Notes: a model not told the origin generated them from the letters alone. 12,615 nt of DNA from JASFTV01 sp050050615 (GCA_050050615.1 JASFTV010000076.1:1-12615), one strand, 5' to 3'. Numbered from the stretch's first letter, positions 7,306-12,615 are shown. Numbers and translations are program-made.

Positions 7306-8090
7306 CCGATCAGCCGATGTTGAGGGTAAAGGAGCTAACCAAGGCTTTCGGTGGTATTCTCGCACTGAACCAGGTCAGTTTCCATGTGAATGAGGGTGAA
7401 ATCCTCGGGATCATCGGTCCGAACGGCTCAGGGAAGACGACACTGATCAACTGCATCACCGGATTCATCAAGATGAGTTCCGGCAAGGTTTTCTATCGGG
7501 GAAAGAACATCAGCAGCAAAGCTGCCCACAGGATTGCGGATATGGGGATCACGCGGACTTTCCAGATCATGCGTCCTTATTACAGCCTGCCGGCTTTCAG
7601 GAACCTGGTGATTCCTCTTTTCTCACCCCGGGCCAAGCGCACAGGGGGCTGGAGAGGGGGCGGCAAACTGGGGGACCGCGATACGGTGGGCATTGATATT
7701 CTAGAAGAGATCGGCTTTGAGCGGGATTCCTTTGTCCCTTATAAAATTGCATCCACCCTGCCCACAGGGTACCTTAAGCGCCTCGAGCTTGCCCGCTGCC
7801 TTGCTCTGAAGCCTGAGATCATTCTTTGTGACGAGATCTTTTCAGGGCTGAGCATGAGTGAGATCGCGAGCATGGTTCCTCTCATCGAACGTCTCCAGAT
7901 GGACGGGATCACCCTGGTCATGATAGAGCACCGTTTGCGGGAGCTTTTCCGGGTAGCCAATCGGGTCATGGTCTTGAACTTTGGGGAAAAGATTATGGAA
8001 GGGACTCCCGAGGAAGTCATGGCGGATGAAAAGGTTAAGGAGGCCTATTTCGGGTCAGAGGAGGTAGAGGAGGTCATGGGTTATGCTTGA
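7302..8090 (+). CDS. livG: Branched-chain-type ABC transporter ATP-binding protein, LivG family
   Basis: A 262-residue ABC ATPase. Walker A is GPNGSGKT (residues 39-46), the Q-loop glutamine is Gln88 in TRTFQ, Walker B is IILCDE with Asp177 and the catalytic Glu178, and the H-loop is His210 (IEH). The signature segment is unusual: STLPTGYLKRLELAR (151-165) in place of a standard LSGGQ, as LivG proteins already tend to have degenerate signatures (LPYGxQRRLEIAR). The DEIFSGLS D-loop replaces the usual DEPxxGL. I chose the ATG at 7302 over the GTG at 7290 because it forms a textbook 4-bp ATGA overlap with livM; a GAAAGG lies 11 nt upstream. It would dimerise with LivF on the cytoplasmic face of LivHM. 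Confidence 0.92.
   Translation: MTDQPMLRVKELTKAFGGILALNQVSFHVNEGEILGIIGPNGSGKTTLINCITGFIKMSSGKVFYRGKNISSKAAHRIADMGITRTFQIMRPYYSLPAFRNLVIPLFSPRAKRTGGWRGGGKLGDRDTVGIDILEEIGFERDSFVPYKIASTLPTGYLKRLELARCLALKPEIILCDEIFSGLSMSEIASMVPLIERLQMDGITLVMIEHRLRELFRVANRVMVLNFGEKIMEGTPEEVMADEKVKEAYFGSEEVEEVMGYA
8066..8074 (+). promoter_or_regulatory. Ribosome-binding site of livF inside livG
   Basis: AGAGGAGGT lies within the last codons of livG, 8 nt before the livF ATG at 8083. It decides the livF start, gives an 8-bp overlap with livG and explains coupled translation. Confidence 0.75.
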
Positions 8091-8829
8091 GGCGACAGGC
8101 CTGATGGTCTTCTACGAAAACATGCTGGCCCTCAACAATGTAAACGTCAAATGTGAGGACAAGCAGATTGTGGGGATTTTTGGGGCCAACAGTGCGGGGA
8201 AGTCCACGCTGATGTATACCCTTTCTGGTATCATGGAGGATATCAGAAAGAAGGAAGAGATGGCCGGCGGTGAGCGTATTACCGTCCTGGGCAAAATACA
8301 CTATCTGGGGCAGGACATCACGAGACTCAAACCAAGCCAGCGAGCAAGGAAAGGCATGGTTTTGTGTCCGGAGCGGCGCAGGATTTTCACTGAGAGCAGT
8401 GTCTTGGAAAACCTCCGGATAGGTGGATACCTGGCCTCCCCATCACAGGCCAAAGCAACGTTGGAATATGTTTTCAGGGTATTCCCAGCCCTGGAAAATC
8501 TTAAAAAGAGGATAGGCGGATTCCTGAGCGGAGGCGAACAGCAAATGCTGGCCATTGGTCGTTCCCTCATGGCTCAGCCTAAACTGCTCCTTCTTGACGA
8601 ACCCCTCCTGGGTCTGAGTCCTTTGATCCAGGCCATTCTGGTTCGAGCCACCAAAGAAATCCGAGACGAGAAGGGAATCACCATTATCATCACAGAACAA
8701 TATGCACGGCCCGTCCTGCCTATCGTGGATTATGCCTTTATCTTGGAGAACGGCGCTGCTGTGCTTGAGGGCACCCGGGAGGAGATGCTAGATAATCCTG
8801 ATGTCCGATCCGCCTATTTTGGGATTTGA
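8083..8829 (+). CDS. livF: Branched-chain-type ABC transporter ATP-binding protein, LivF family
   Basis: A 248-residue ABC ATPase. Walker A is GANSAGKST (residues 34-42), with Ser in place of the usual Gly at the fourth position (GANGAGKST). The signature LSGGEQQ (148-154) and Walker B LLLLDEP (168-174, Asp172/Glu173) are intact, and the switch region reads TEQYARP (204-210), the LivF-type EQ where other ABC proteins carry His. Relative to standard LivF there is a charged insertion at about 52-68 (EDIRKKEEMAGGERITV) between Walker A and the Q-loop. It is the last gene of the livHMGF block; its start overlaps livG by 8 bp. The two ATPases form a heterodimer in which the consensus signature of LivF and the degenerate one of LivG give unequal ATP sites. 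Confidence 0.93.
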   Translation: MLEATGLMVFYENMLALNNVNVKCEDKQIVGIFGANSAGKSTLMYTLSGIMEDIRKKEEMAGGERITVLGKIHYLGQDITRLKPSQRARKGMVLCPERRRIFTESSVLENLRIGGYLASPSQAKATLEYVFRVFPALENLKKRIGGFLSGGEQQMLAIGRSLMAQPKLLLLDEPLLGLSPLIQAILVRATKEIRDEKGITIIITEQYARPVLPIVDYAFILENGAAVLEGTREEMLDNPDVRSAYFGI

Positions 8830-8865
8830 AAAAATCGTCCGTCGATCGTTGTCCGTTGTATGTGT

Positions 8866-8886
8866 TAAAATCGTTACACGATTTTA
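8866..8886 (+). terminator. AT-rich hairpin downstream of livF, weak terminator candidate
   Basis: TAAAATCG (8866-8873) pairs with CGATTTTA (8879-8886) over a 5-nt loop, 37 nt after the livF stop. Its 3' arm carries the T-run inside the stem and no further Ts follow, so it is at best a weak terminator. It is the first structure after the operon. Confidence 0.35.
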
Positions 8887-8911
8887 TCTAACGCGACGTT
8901 ATCGCTCCCAT

Positions 8912-9006
8912 GGCGAAAGGCTAAAATTTCTATCCCTGTAGCAAGCTACAGGGCATTTCGAAATTTTTGCTTCAGCCCTTAAGGGCTTCAGCACCGCACT
9001 TTCGCC
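8912..9006. repeat. Nested multibranch palindrome 1 after livF
   Basis: Outer arms GGCGAAAG (8912-8919) and CTTTCGCC (8999-9006) enclose a second stem AAAATTTC/GAAATTTT (8923-8930 with 8960-8967), itself enclosing CCCTGTAGC-AA-GCTACAGGG (8934-8953), followed by a separate 14-bp palindrome AGCCCTTAAGGGCT (8974-8987). All stems are perfect. As RNA or single-stranded DNA it would fold into a branched, cloverleaf-like shape. No ORF runs through it. Confidence 0.7.
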
Positions 9007-9033
9007 TTAAAAAGGATTTTAGTCTTAACTTCT

Positions 9034-9127
9034 AATTTGAATTCATCCCGCGGCCCCGCTGACACGGGATCCCTGCCTGCCGCAGGCAAGTCCACTTCGT
9101 TCTGACAAGCAGCGGGGAATTCAAATT
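9034..9127. repeat. Nested palindrome 2 after livF
   Basis: An 11-bp perfect outer stem AATTTGAATTC/GAATTCAAATT (9034-9044 with 9117-9127) encloses CCCCGCT/AGCGGGG (9054-9060 with 9111-9117, sharing one base) and TGCCTGC-c-GCAGGCA (9074-9088). It starts 27 bp after the first nested palindrome and has an unrelated sequence. Confidence 0.65.
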
Positions 9128-9132
9128 TAAAC

Positions 9133-9208
9133 TGTCATCTCGACCCAAGGGAAAGATCTTAATAACTGGCTGATATCGAGAAGATTTCTTGCTTCGCTCG
9201 AAATGACA
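9133..9208. repeat. Palindromic element 3 after livF, related to the livK-livH element
   Basis: TGTCATCTCGA (9133-9143) and TCGAAATGACA (9198-9208) are inverted repeats with one mismatch; AAGATCTT (9153-9160) lies inside. The right arm equals 5298-5308 in the livK-livH gap, and GCTTCGCTCG (9191-9200) recurs at 3423-3432. This is a dispersed repeat family of the kind ending in TCGAAATGACA, found widely in environmental bacterial genomes. Confidence 0.6.
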
Positions 9209-9253
9209 TCATTGTAAGGTTATTTCCGAAACGCCCTATCACCAGCGAAGCTT

Positions 9254-9308
9254 CGCCTCAAACCGATCCGTCCTCCGTAGCAGGCTACTGCGGAGGACGG
9301 ACGAGGCG
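9254..9308. repeat. Palindromic element 4 after livF
   Basis: TCCGTCCTCCG (9267-9277) pairs perfectly with CGGAGGACGGA (9291-9301), with TAG/CTA pairing inside and an outer 6-bp stem CGCCTC/GAGGCG (9254-9259 with 9303-9308). A perfect 12-bp palindrome GCGAAGCTTCGC (9245-9256) overlaps its left edge. GC-rich and very stable, it could also serve as a barrier between livF and the ligase. Confidence 0.6.
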
Positions 9309-9326
9309 TCTGCTCAGGATGGTCTC

Positions 9327-9405
9327 TCCCCTTAAGGCGATATCTATAGGCTGGCCGGGCGGTGGCCTGATCTTTGAGGGTTTGAGAAACTCTTGCCTTT
9401 GTCGG
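9327..9405 (+). repeat. Half copy of the 11351-11528 palindromic element
   Basis: These 79 bases align without gaps to 11351-11429 at a constant offset of 2024 bp; by hand I count about 55 identities, including 20 of 22 in the core (9362-9383 against 11386-11407). Only the left half is present here; no right arm is found before the ligase gene. It is therefore a solo or decayed copy of the same repeat. Confidence 0.6.
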
Positions 9406-9409
9406 AGAT

Positions 9410-9550
9410 CCCGCTGCATCATAGCGGGGAGGGGGGGAGGTTAGGTGGGGGTGGAGGAAGCATGGCCAAGGTGTGGCCCCGTAACGGCTGAACAGTCGCG
9501 ACTGATTAGAGACCCCCGACAAGAGTCATCAATAGGAGTCATACAGGACA
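9410..9550. promoter_or_regulatory. Leader of the acyl-CoA synthetase gene with hairpins, G-runs and a 12-bp palindrome
   Basis: Contains CCCGCT/AGCGGG (9410-9428), three long G-runs (9426-9429, 9431-9437, 9447-9451), GGCCA/TGGCC (9464-9478), a perfect palindrome CAGTCGCGACTG (9493-9504) 46 bp before the ATG, and a duplicated GAGTCAT (9523-9529 and 9536-9542), the second overlapping the Shine-Dalgarno AGGAG (9534-9538). The palindrome is a reasonable operator candidate. I find no clear -35/-10 pair here. Confidence 0.35.
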
Positions 9551-11215
9551 ATGCAAGCACACAATGATTCACTGGAAAAGGAATTAACCTTTACCCGATT
9601 CGATCGGATGAGCGAGCATTATCCTGATCGAACCGCAGTCGTTTACCTGGGTGAGCGGTTCTCCTATGCCCGCCTGCGAGATTTGAGTGAACGCTTTGCG
9701 GGTTCCTTGAATGACTTGGGCATCAAGAAAGGCGATCGGGTCATGGTCTACATCTCAAATTGTCTCCAATGGGTGATAGCCTTTCTGGGCATCCAGAAAA
9801 TCGGGGCGGCCATCGTACCGGTCTCCCCGATCTACACCTCCTTCGAGATTGAATACATGATCAGAGACTCCGGCGCTGAGACGGTTGTTTGCCTGGACAC
9901 AAACTTCTGCTATGTCAAGGAGACCTTTGCCACAACGGACATCAAGCGTGTCATTGTCACCAACCTAGTGGAGCTGCTTCCTTTCTGGAAGAGGTATATG
10001 GGTGTCCTCTTTGATAAGACCCCGCACGGCAAGGTGGAACGGGACACCAGGGTCTATGCGTTCAGATCTCTTTTGCACCACCAGCCCTTACAATCGCAGG
10101 TGCATATAGATCCCTGGAACGACCTTTCCTACATCCTTTACACCGGGGGTACAACCGGGTTTCCCAAGGGCGTGCCCGGCAATCATATCGGCATGACATC
10201 CTATGTCAACGATGTGACCGAGGATGTGGCAGGGGATCATCTCAAGGAAGGCGAGGATGTTTACATCGCTGTCAATCCCCTTTTTCATATCATGGCGCTC
10301 GGTCTCTTCATGTCCGTGGGGCTCAATAGGGGGAACACGACACTGCTCATGCCGGTACCCCAGGTAGACGCCATTCTGGCGTCCATCCATCGTTACAAAG
10401 TGCGTTGGATGTTAGGTGTTCCCGCCCTCTATCGGATGATCCTTGAGAATGACCGTCTGGATCAATATGACCTGAGTTCCCTTAGATACTGTTACTGTGG
10501 TGGGGATGTCTTGCCCATTGAAGTCTTTAACCGCTGGAAGGAACGTATTGGAGTTCCCATTTATCAGGTCTATGGCTCCACCGAGGCCGGCCATGTGACC
10601 TACAGCCGGCTCGGCAAGGAACCGAAGATCAGCAGTATCGGCCTTCCTTTAAAAAGCAGGGAGTGCATTGTGGTAGACCCGAAAACGCTGCAGCAGGTTC
10701 CTACCGGGGAAAGCGGGGAGCTATTCGTGACTTCGCCGTATACCGTAAAAGAATATTGGAAAAAGCCCGAGGAGACTGAAAACTCGTATGTAGAAGTGGA
10801 CGGAAAGATCTATTACCGGATGAGCGATTTCGTTCAGCAGGACGAGGACGGGGAATTGATCTATGTTGAACGTTCTGCAGATATCATCAAGCACAAGGCT
10901 TACCGCGTATCTGCGTCTGAGGTAGAGGCCGTGCTCCAGGACCATCCTACGGTCATTGGCGCTTGCGTCGTGGGAGTACCCGATGCCAAAGTTGGGGAAA
11001 GGGTCAAGGCGATTGTGGTCCTAAAAGAGGACGCCCGCGGTGTGGGCGGCGCTGAACTTATCAGGTGGTGCCGGGATCGGTTGGCGGCCTACAAGGTTCC
11101 AGGATATATTGAGTTCAGGGATATGTTGCCCAAGTCTAAAGTGGGAAAGCTCCTGAGGCGAGAAATCAGGGATGAGGACCGCCGGCGGATGTCCAAAGGC
11201 AAGAGTGATTTGTAA
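9551..11215 (+). CDS. AMP-forming acyl-CoA synthetase/ligase (ANL superfamily)
   Basis: A 554-residue adenylate-forming enzyme that would activate a carboxylic acid to acyl-AMP and then acyl-CoA. The phosphate-binding loop is YTGGTTGFPKGV (197-208), the adenine-site motif is YGSTEAG (341-347), the ribose-binding aspartate is Asp426 in MSDF (usually TGD), the hinge segment reads ERSADIIKHKAYRVSASEVE (440-459), keeping Arg441 and Asp444, and the catalytic A10 lysine is Lys533 in PKSKVGKLLRR. Length and order fit medium/long-chain or aromatic acyl-CoA ligases of the FadD type. The hinge is atypical, with HKAYRV where IKxxGxxV is usual. No signal peptide, so cytoplasmic. AGGAG lies 12 nt before the ATG. 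It follows the liv transporter by 721 bp on the same strand, suggesting that it may activate the imported acid; the acid is unknown. Confidence 0.92.
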   Translation: MQAHNDSLEKELTFTRFDRMSEHYPDRTAVVYLGERFSYARLRDLSERFAGSLNDLGIKKGDRVMVYISNCLQWVIAFLGIQKIGAAIVPVSPIYTSFEIEYMIRDSGAETVVCLDTNFCYVKETFATTDIKRVIVTNLVELLPFWKRYMGVLFDKTPHGKVERDTRVYAFRSLLHHQPLQSQVHIDPWNDLSYILYTGGTTGFPKGVPGNHIGMTSYVNDVTEDVAGDHLKEGEDVYIAVNPLFHIMALGLFMSVGLNRGNTTLLMPVPQVDAILASIHRYKVRWMLGVPALYRMILENDRLDQYDLSSLRYCYCGGDVLPIEVFNRWKERIGVPIYQVYGSTEAGHVTYSRLGKEPKISSIGLPLKSRECIVVDPKTLQQVPTGESGELFVTSPYTVKEYWKKPEETENSYVEVDGKIYYRMSDFVQQDEDGELIYVERSADIIKHKAYRVSASEVEAVLQDHPTVIGACVVGVPDAKVGERVKAIVVLKEDARGVGGAELIRWCRDRLAAYKVPGYIEFRDMLPKSKVGKLLRREIRDEDRRRMSKGKSDL

Positions 11216-11350
11216 CCACAATACACTTCTCTTGAGGAAAGCCATAGACAGTAGCCTTTGGCACAAGATGATAACGAGGAGTGTGGGAGTATTAGATATT
11301 GTAGATTTATGACTGCAGATTGGATTTCGGACTTATTGAGTGATGCCCCA

Positions 11351-11528
11351 TTCCTTCAAGACGATATCTAAGGTGTTCGGGGGAAGTGGTCTGATCTTTA
11401 AGGGTTTAAGAGGATCTTGTATACGTCGGGACGAGACATTCTGCCAAGGGTTTCCGGGCGTAAACCCTCAAAGATCAGACCACAGCAATGGGCTGTGGGA
11501 TTTTTTTCCAGATATCGTCTTTCAGGAA
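11351..11528. repeat. 178-bp nested palindromic element (MITE-like)
   Basis: Terminal arms 11351-11369 and 11510-11528 match inversely at 17 of 19 positions. Inside, 11386-11408 and 11461-11483 form a second inverted repeat with a single mismatch in 23. The segments between outer and inner arms are not paired, and the right one carries an intrinsic terminator. No coding capacity. No target-site duplication is visible. A half copy lies 2024 bp upstream at 9327-9405, showing that it is a dispersed repeat and not a one-off structure. Confidence 0.75.
11480..11507 (+). terminator. Intrinsic terminator within the palindromic element
   Basis: CCACAGC (11480-11486) pairs with GCTGTGG (11492-11498) over loop AATGG, followed by GA and seven Ts (11501-11507). 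It is the strongest rho-independent terminator in the window and probably ends the acyl-CoA synthetase transcript, 265 nt after its stop. The CCAC of its 5' arm is also the last four bases of the long inner repeat, so the two stems compete slightly. Confidence 0.75.
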
Positions 11529-11557
11529 CAGGCCATCACTGCCTAGGAAGGAAATAT

Positions 11558-11596
11558 ATGATAGAGAAAAGTAGGTTCTTTGTTCAGCAACTTTGA
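11558..11596 (+). CDS. Possible 12-codon leader ORF upstream of the response regulator
   Basis: ATG at 11558 is preceded at 6-nt spacing by AGGAAGGA (11544-11551) and reads MIEKSRFFVQQL before TGA at 11594-11596. The stop overlaps the first base of the response regulator's own Shine-Dalgarno (AGGAGG, 11596-11601), so ribosomes ending here would be placed to reinitiate. No run of a particular amino acid suggests attenuation. It may be chance; the good ribosome-binding site and the stop position are the reasons to list it. Confidence 0.3.
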   Translation: MIEKSRFFVQQL

Positions 11597-11607
11597 GGAG
11601 GTCGGTG

Positions 11608-12129
11608 ATGCGGGATAGTGTATTGAACCACAAGCGTATTCTGGCTGTGGACGATGAGCCCGATGTGCTGGCTAGCCTGGAGGAGCTCCTGGAGGAAGTT
11701 GAGGGTTTGGTATTCGACAAAGCGACGGACTATGATTTGGGCTATCACCATCTCAGATCCTGGAGCTACGACCTCGTGATTCTGGATATTATGGGGGTTC
11801 GCGGTTTTGATCTCTTGAACGCAGCCGTACATCTCGGTTTTCCCGCTGTGATGCTCACCGCCCACGCCTTGTCTGTGGAGGCCCTAAAGAGATCCATTGA
11901 AATGGGTGCCAGGGCTTACATCCCCAAGGAGAAGATGGCGGAAATTGTGCCTTTTCTGGAAGATGTGCTGACCCTGGAGCACCGGCCCGGTTGGCGTCGC
12001 TTGTTCGAAAAACTGGGCGGCTTTTTCAACGCCACCTTCGGCCCTGACTGGCAAAAGGATGAGAAGGCGTTTTGGGAAGAGGTGATTTCTGGGAAATACG
12101 AGCCTGAGCCGGTCATTCTCAAGAAATAA
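11608..12129 (+). CDS. Receiver-only response regulator with C-terminal extension
   Basis: A 173-residue protein. Residues 9-125 are a CheY-like receiver: acidic pair Asp15-Asp16 (AVDDEPD), phospho-acceptor Asp60 (VILDIMG), Thr84 (VMLTA) and Lys107 (YIPKEK), all key residues present. There is no DNA-binding or enzymatic output domain; about 45 residues follow (from LTLEHRPGWRRLFEKLGG on), rich in aromatic and charged residues and not recognised. It probably acts by protein-protein contact in a phosphorelay. I chose the ATG at 11608 because AGGAGG (11596-11601) sits 6 nt upstream; the frame is also open from a TTG at 11593. No histidine kinase gene is in the window, so the partner is unknown. 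It is preceded by a strong terminator, so it has its own transcription unit. Confidence 0.9.
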   Translation: MRDSVLNHKRILAVDDEPDVLASLEELLEEVEGLVFDKATDYDLGYHHLRSWSYDLVILDIMGVRGFDLLNAAVHLGFPAVMLTAHALSVEALKRSIEMGARAYIPKEKMAEIVPFLEDVLTLEHRPGWRRLFEKLGGFFNATFGPDWQKDEKAFWEEVISGKYEPEPVILKK

Positions 12130-12183
12130 GCCTGCCGATAATCCTTACATCCCTAGAGGACGCATCTGCTGCAAGTGAATCTC

Positions 12184-12200
12184 CCCGCCCACAGGGCGGG
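12184..12200. terminator. GC hairpin between convergent genes
   Basis: CCCGCCC-ACA-GGGCGGG, a perfect 7-bp all-GC stem with a 3-nt loop, lies between the response regulator and the convergent TonB-family gene. No T-run on either strand; it may act as a bidirectional block or be a REP-type sequence. Confidence 0.4.
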
Positions 12201-12264
12201 CCGAAGGATCTCCTTGGACTGGTTTTCTCAGAAGTAATTTGCAGGAAGGTTCTTTTAGGTGTGA

Positions 12265-12615
12265 TCACCGACGAGTTGTGATGCGGTAGTCGAAGGTCGC
12301 TTTGATGTTCAGACGACCGACCGTGATATGTTCGGGGAAAGGAGGGAATGGTGCGGCGCCCCGGATTGCCTGGAGGGCCTCCAGATCAAGGATATCATAA
12401 CCGGATCCGATGACAATATTGATCTGAGTCAAATCTCCCCCCCTGTTGAGACTGAAAAGCACGGTCAGTTTGCCTTCCATCAGGTTGTCTTTCGCTTCCT
12501 GGGGGTAGGTCCAGTGATAGCTGATCCTCTCTTTGATGACTCTGGCGTAGGTGATGTATCTTTTATCTTTGGTGTCCAAGGAGATGGTATCCTGGCTCTC
12601 TTCAGCCGCAGGCTT
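12265..12615 (-). CDS. TonB-family protein, C-terminal domain (5' part outside the window)
   Basis: The last 116 residues of a protein that enters from the right edge. The visible part is a TonB C-terminal domain: ERISYHWTYPQEAKDN, then GKLTVLFSLNRGGDLTQI, then DLEALQAIRGAAPFPPFPE, i.e. the beta-alpha-beta fold with the characteristic Tyr-Pro and the terminal Pro-Phe-Pro-Pro-Phe-Pro motif. Upstream it reads KPAAEESQDTIS, in keeping with the Pro/Ala/Glu-rich periplasmic linker of TonB proteins. A TTG at 12577-12579 could be taken as a start, but it cuts the domain off from its membrane anchor and linker, so I treat the gene as truncated by the window. Role: periplasmic energy transduction to an outer-membrane receptor, or, as in many deltaproteobacteria, a TonB/TolA-like protein of unknown partner. 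Confidence 0.85.
   Translation of the reverse strand, partial: KPAAEESQDTISLDTKDKRYITYARVIKERISYHWTYPQEAKDNLMEGKLTVLFSLNRGGDLTQINIVIGSGYDILDLEALQAIRGAAPFPPFPEHITVGRLNIKATFDYRITTRR

Noticed and set aside
8912..9006. tRNA gene in the cloverleaf-like palindrome
   Set aside because: Stem lengths and order do not fit a tRNA; there is no T-loop (GTTCGA-type) sequence, anticodon arm or acceptor end.
8912..9308. CRISPR array
   Set aside because: The repeats are palindromes of different sequence with no common direct repeat, no regular spacers and no cas genes.
9220..9522. 100-codon minus-strand open frame in the livF-ligase gap
   Set aside because: It lies entirely in palindromic repeats and the half copy of the dispersed element; the translation is Arg/Pro-rich and repeat-derived.
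11480..11507. Riboswitch-type terminator/antiterminator pair formed by the long inner repeat and the terminator
   Set aside because: The two stems share only four bases, so they can largely coexist; no ligand-binding core is evident.

Overview
The window looks like chromosomal DNA of a Gram-negative anaerobe, most likely a deltaproteobacterium (Desulfobacterota). This is inferred from moderate GC content, a complete branched-chain-type (Liv/HAAT) ABC transporter next to an acyl-CoA-ligase-type gene, a stand-alone receiver protein, a TonB-type C-terminus, and intergenic regions full of dispersed palindromes as seen in such genomes. No ribosomal or other taxonomic marker is present, so the assignment is tentative. 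There are ten protein genes that I support, two of them possibly cut by the window edges. I see no tRNA, rRNA, CRISPR array, integrase or intact insertion sequence.

Layout. 1-615 (+): a small membrane/coiled-coil protein of unknown function, with its frame open to the left edge. 666-2588 (-): a two-gene operon with abutting stop and start codons, coding for a class-B J-domain co-chaperone (CbpA type) followed by a PP-loop ATP pyrophosphatase related to tRNA thiouridine synthases. 2589-3769: a 1.2-kb gap holding the dnaJ-type promoter, a near-consensus sigma70 promoter on the plus strand, an intrinsic terminator about 300 nt further on, and what may be gene relics. 3770-8829 (+): livK-livH-livM-livG-livF, i.e. 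binding protein, two permeases and two ATPases. livH through livF are tightly packed (7302-7305 is an ATGA stop/start overlap; livG/livF overlap by 8 bp). livK is set apart by a 376-bp gap with a strong hairpin right after its stop codon and a REP-like element. 8830-9550: a 721-bp gap packed with nested inverted repeats. 9551-11215 (+): an AMP-forming acyl-CoA synthetase. 11216-11607: a gap with a 178-bp nested palindrome containing an intrinsic terminator, then a possible 12-codon leader ORF. 11608-12129 (+): a receiver-only response regulator. 12265-12615 (-): the C-terminus of a TonB-family protein running off the right edge.

How the genes may work together. LivK would bind a small carboxylate or amino acid in the periplasm, LivH/LivM would form the channel and LivG/LivF would power it. 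The adjacent ligase could convert the imported acid to its CoA thioester. Known anaerobic aromatic-acid and branched-acid degraders pair such transporters with CoA ligases, so a carboxylic acid substrate is at least as likely as an amino acid; that is inference from context. The J-protein/PP-loop pair is unrelated housekeeping (protein folding and probable tRNA thiolation).

The protein genes are mostly ordinary family members. The least explained material is in the gaps: a repeat family present as one full palindrome and one half copy exactly 2024 bp apart, a run of four different nested palindromes after livF, and a promoter/terminator pair with no gene between them.
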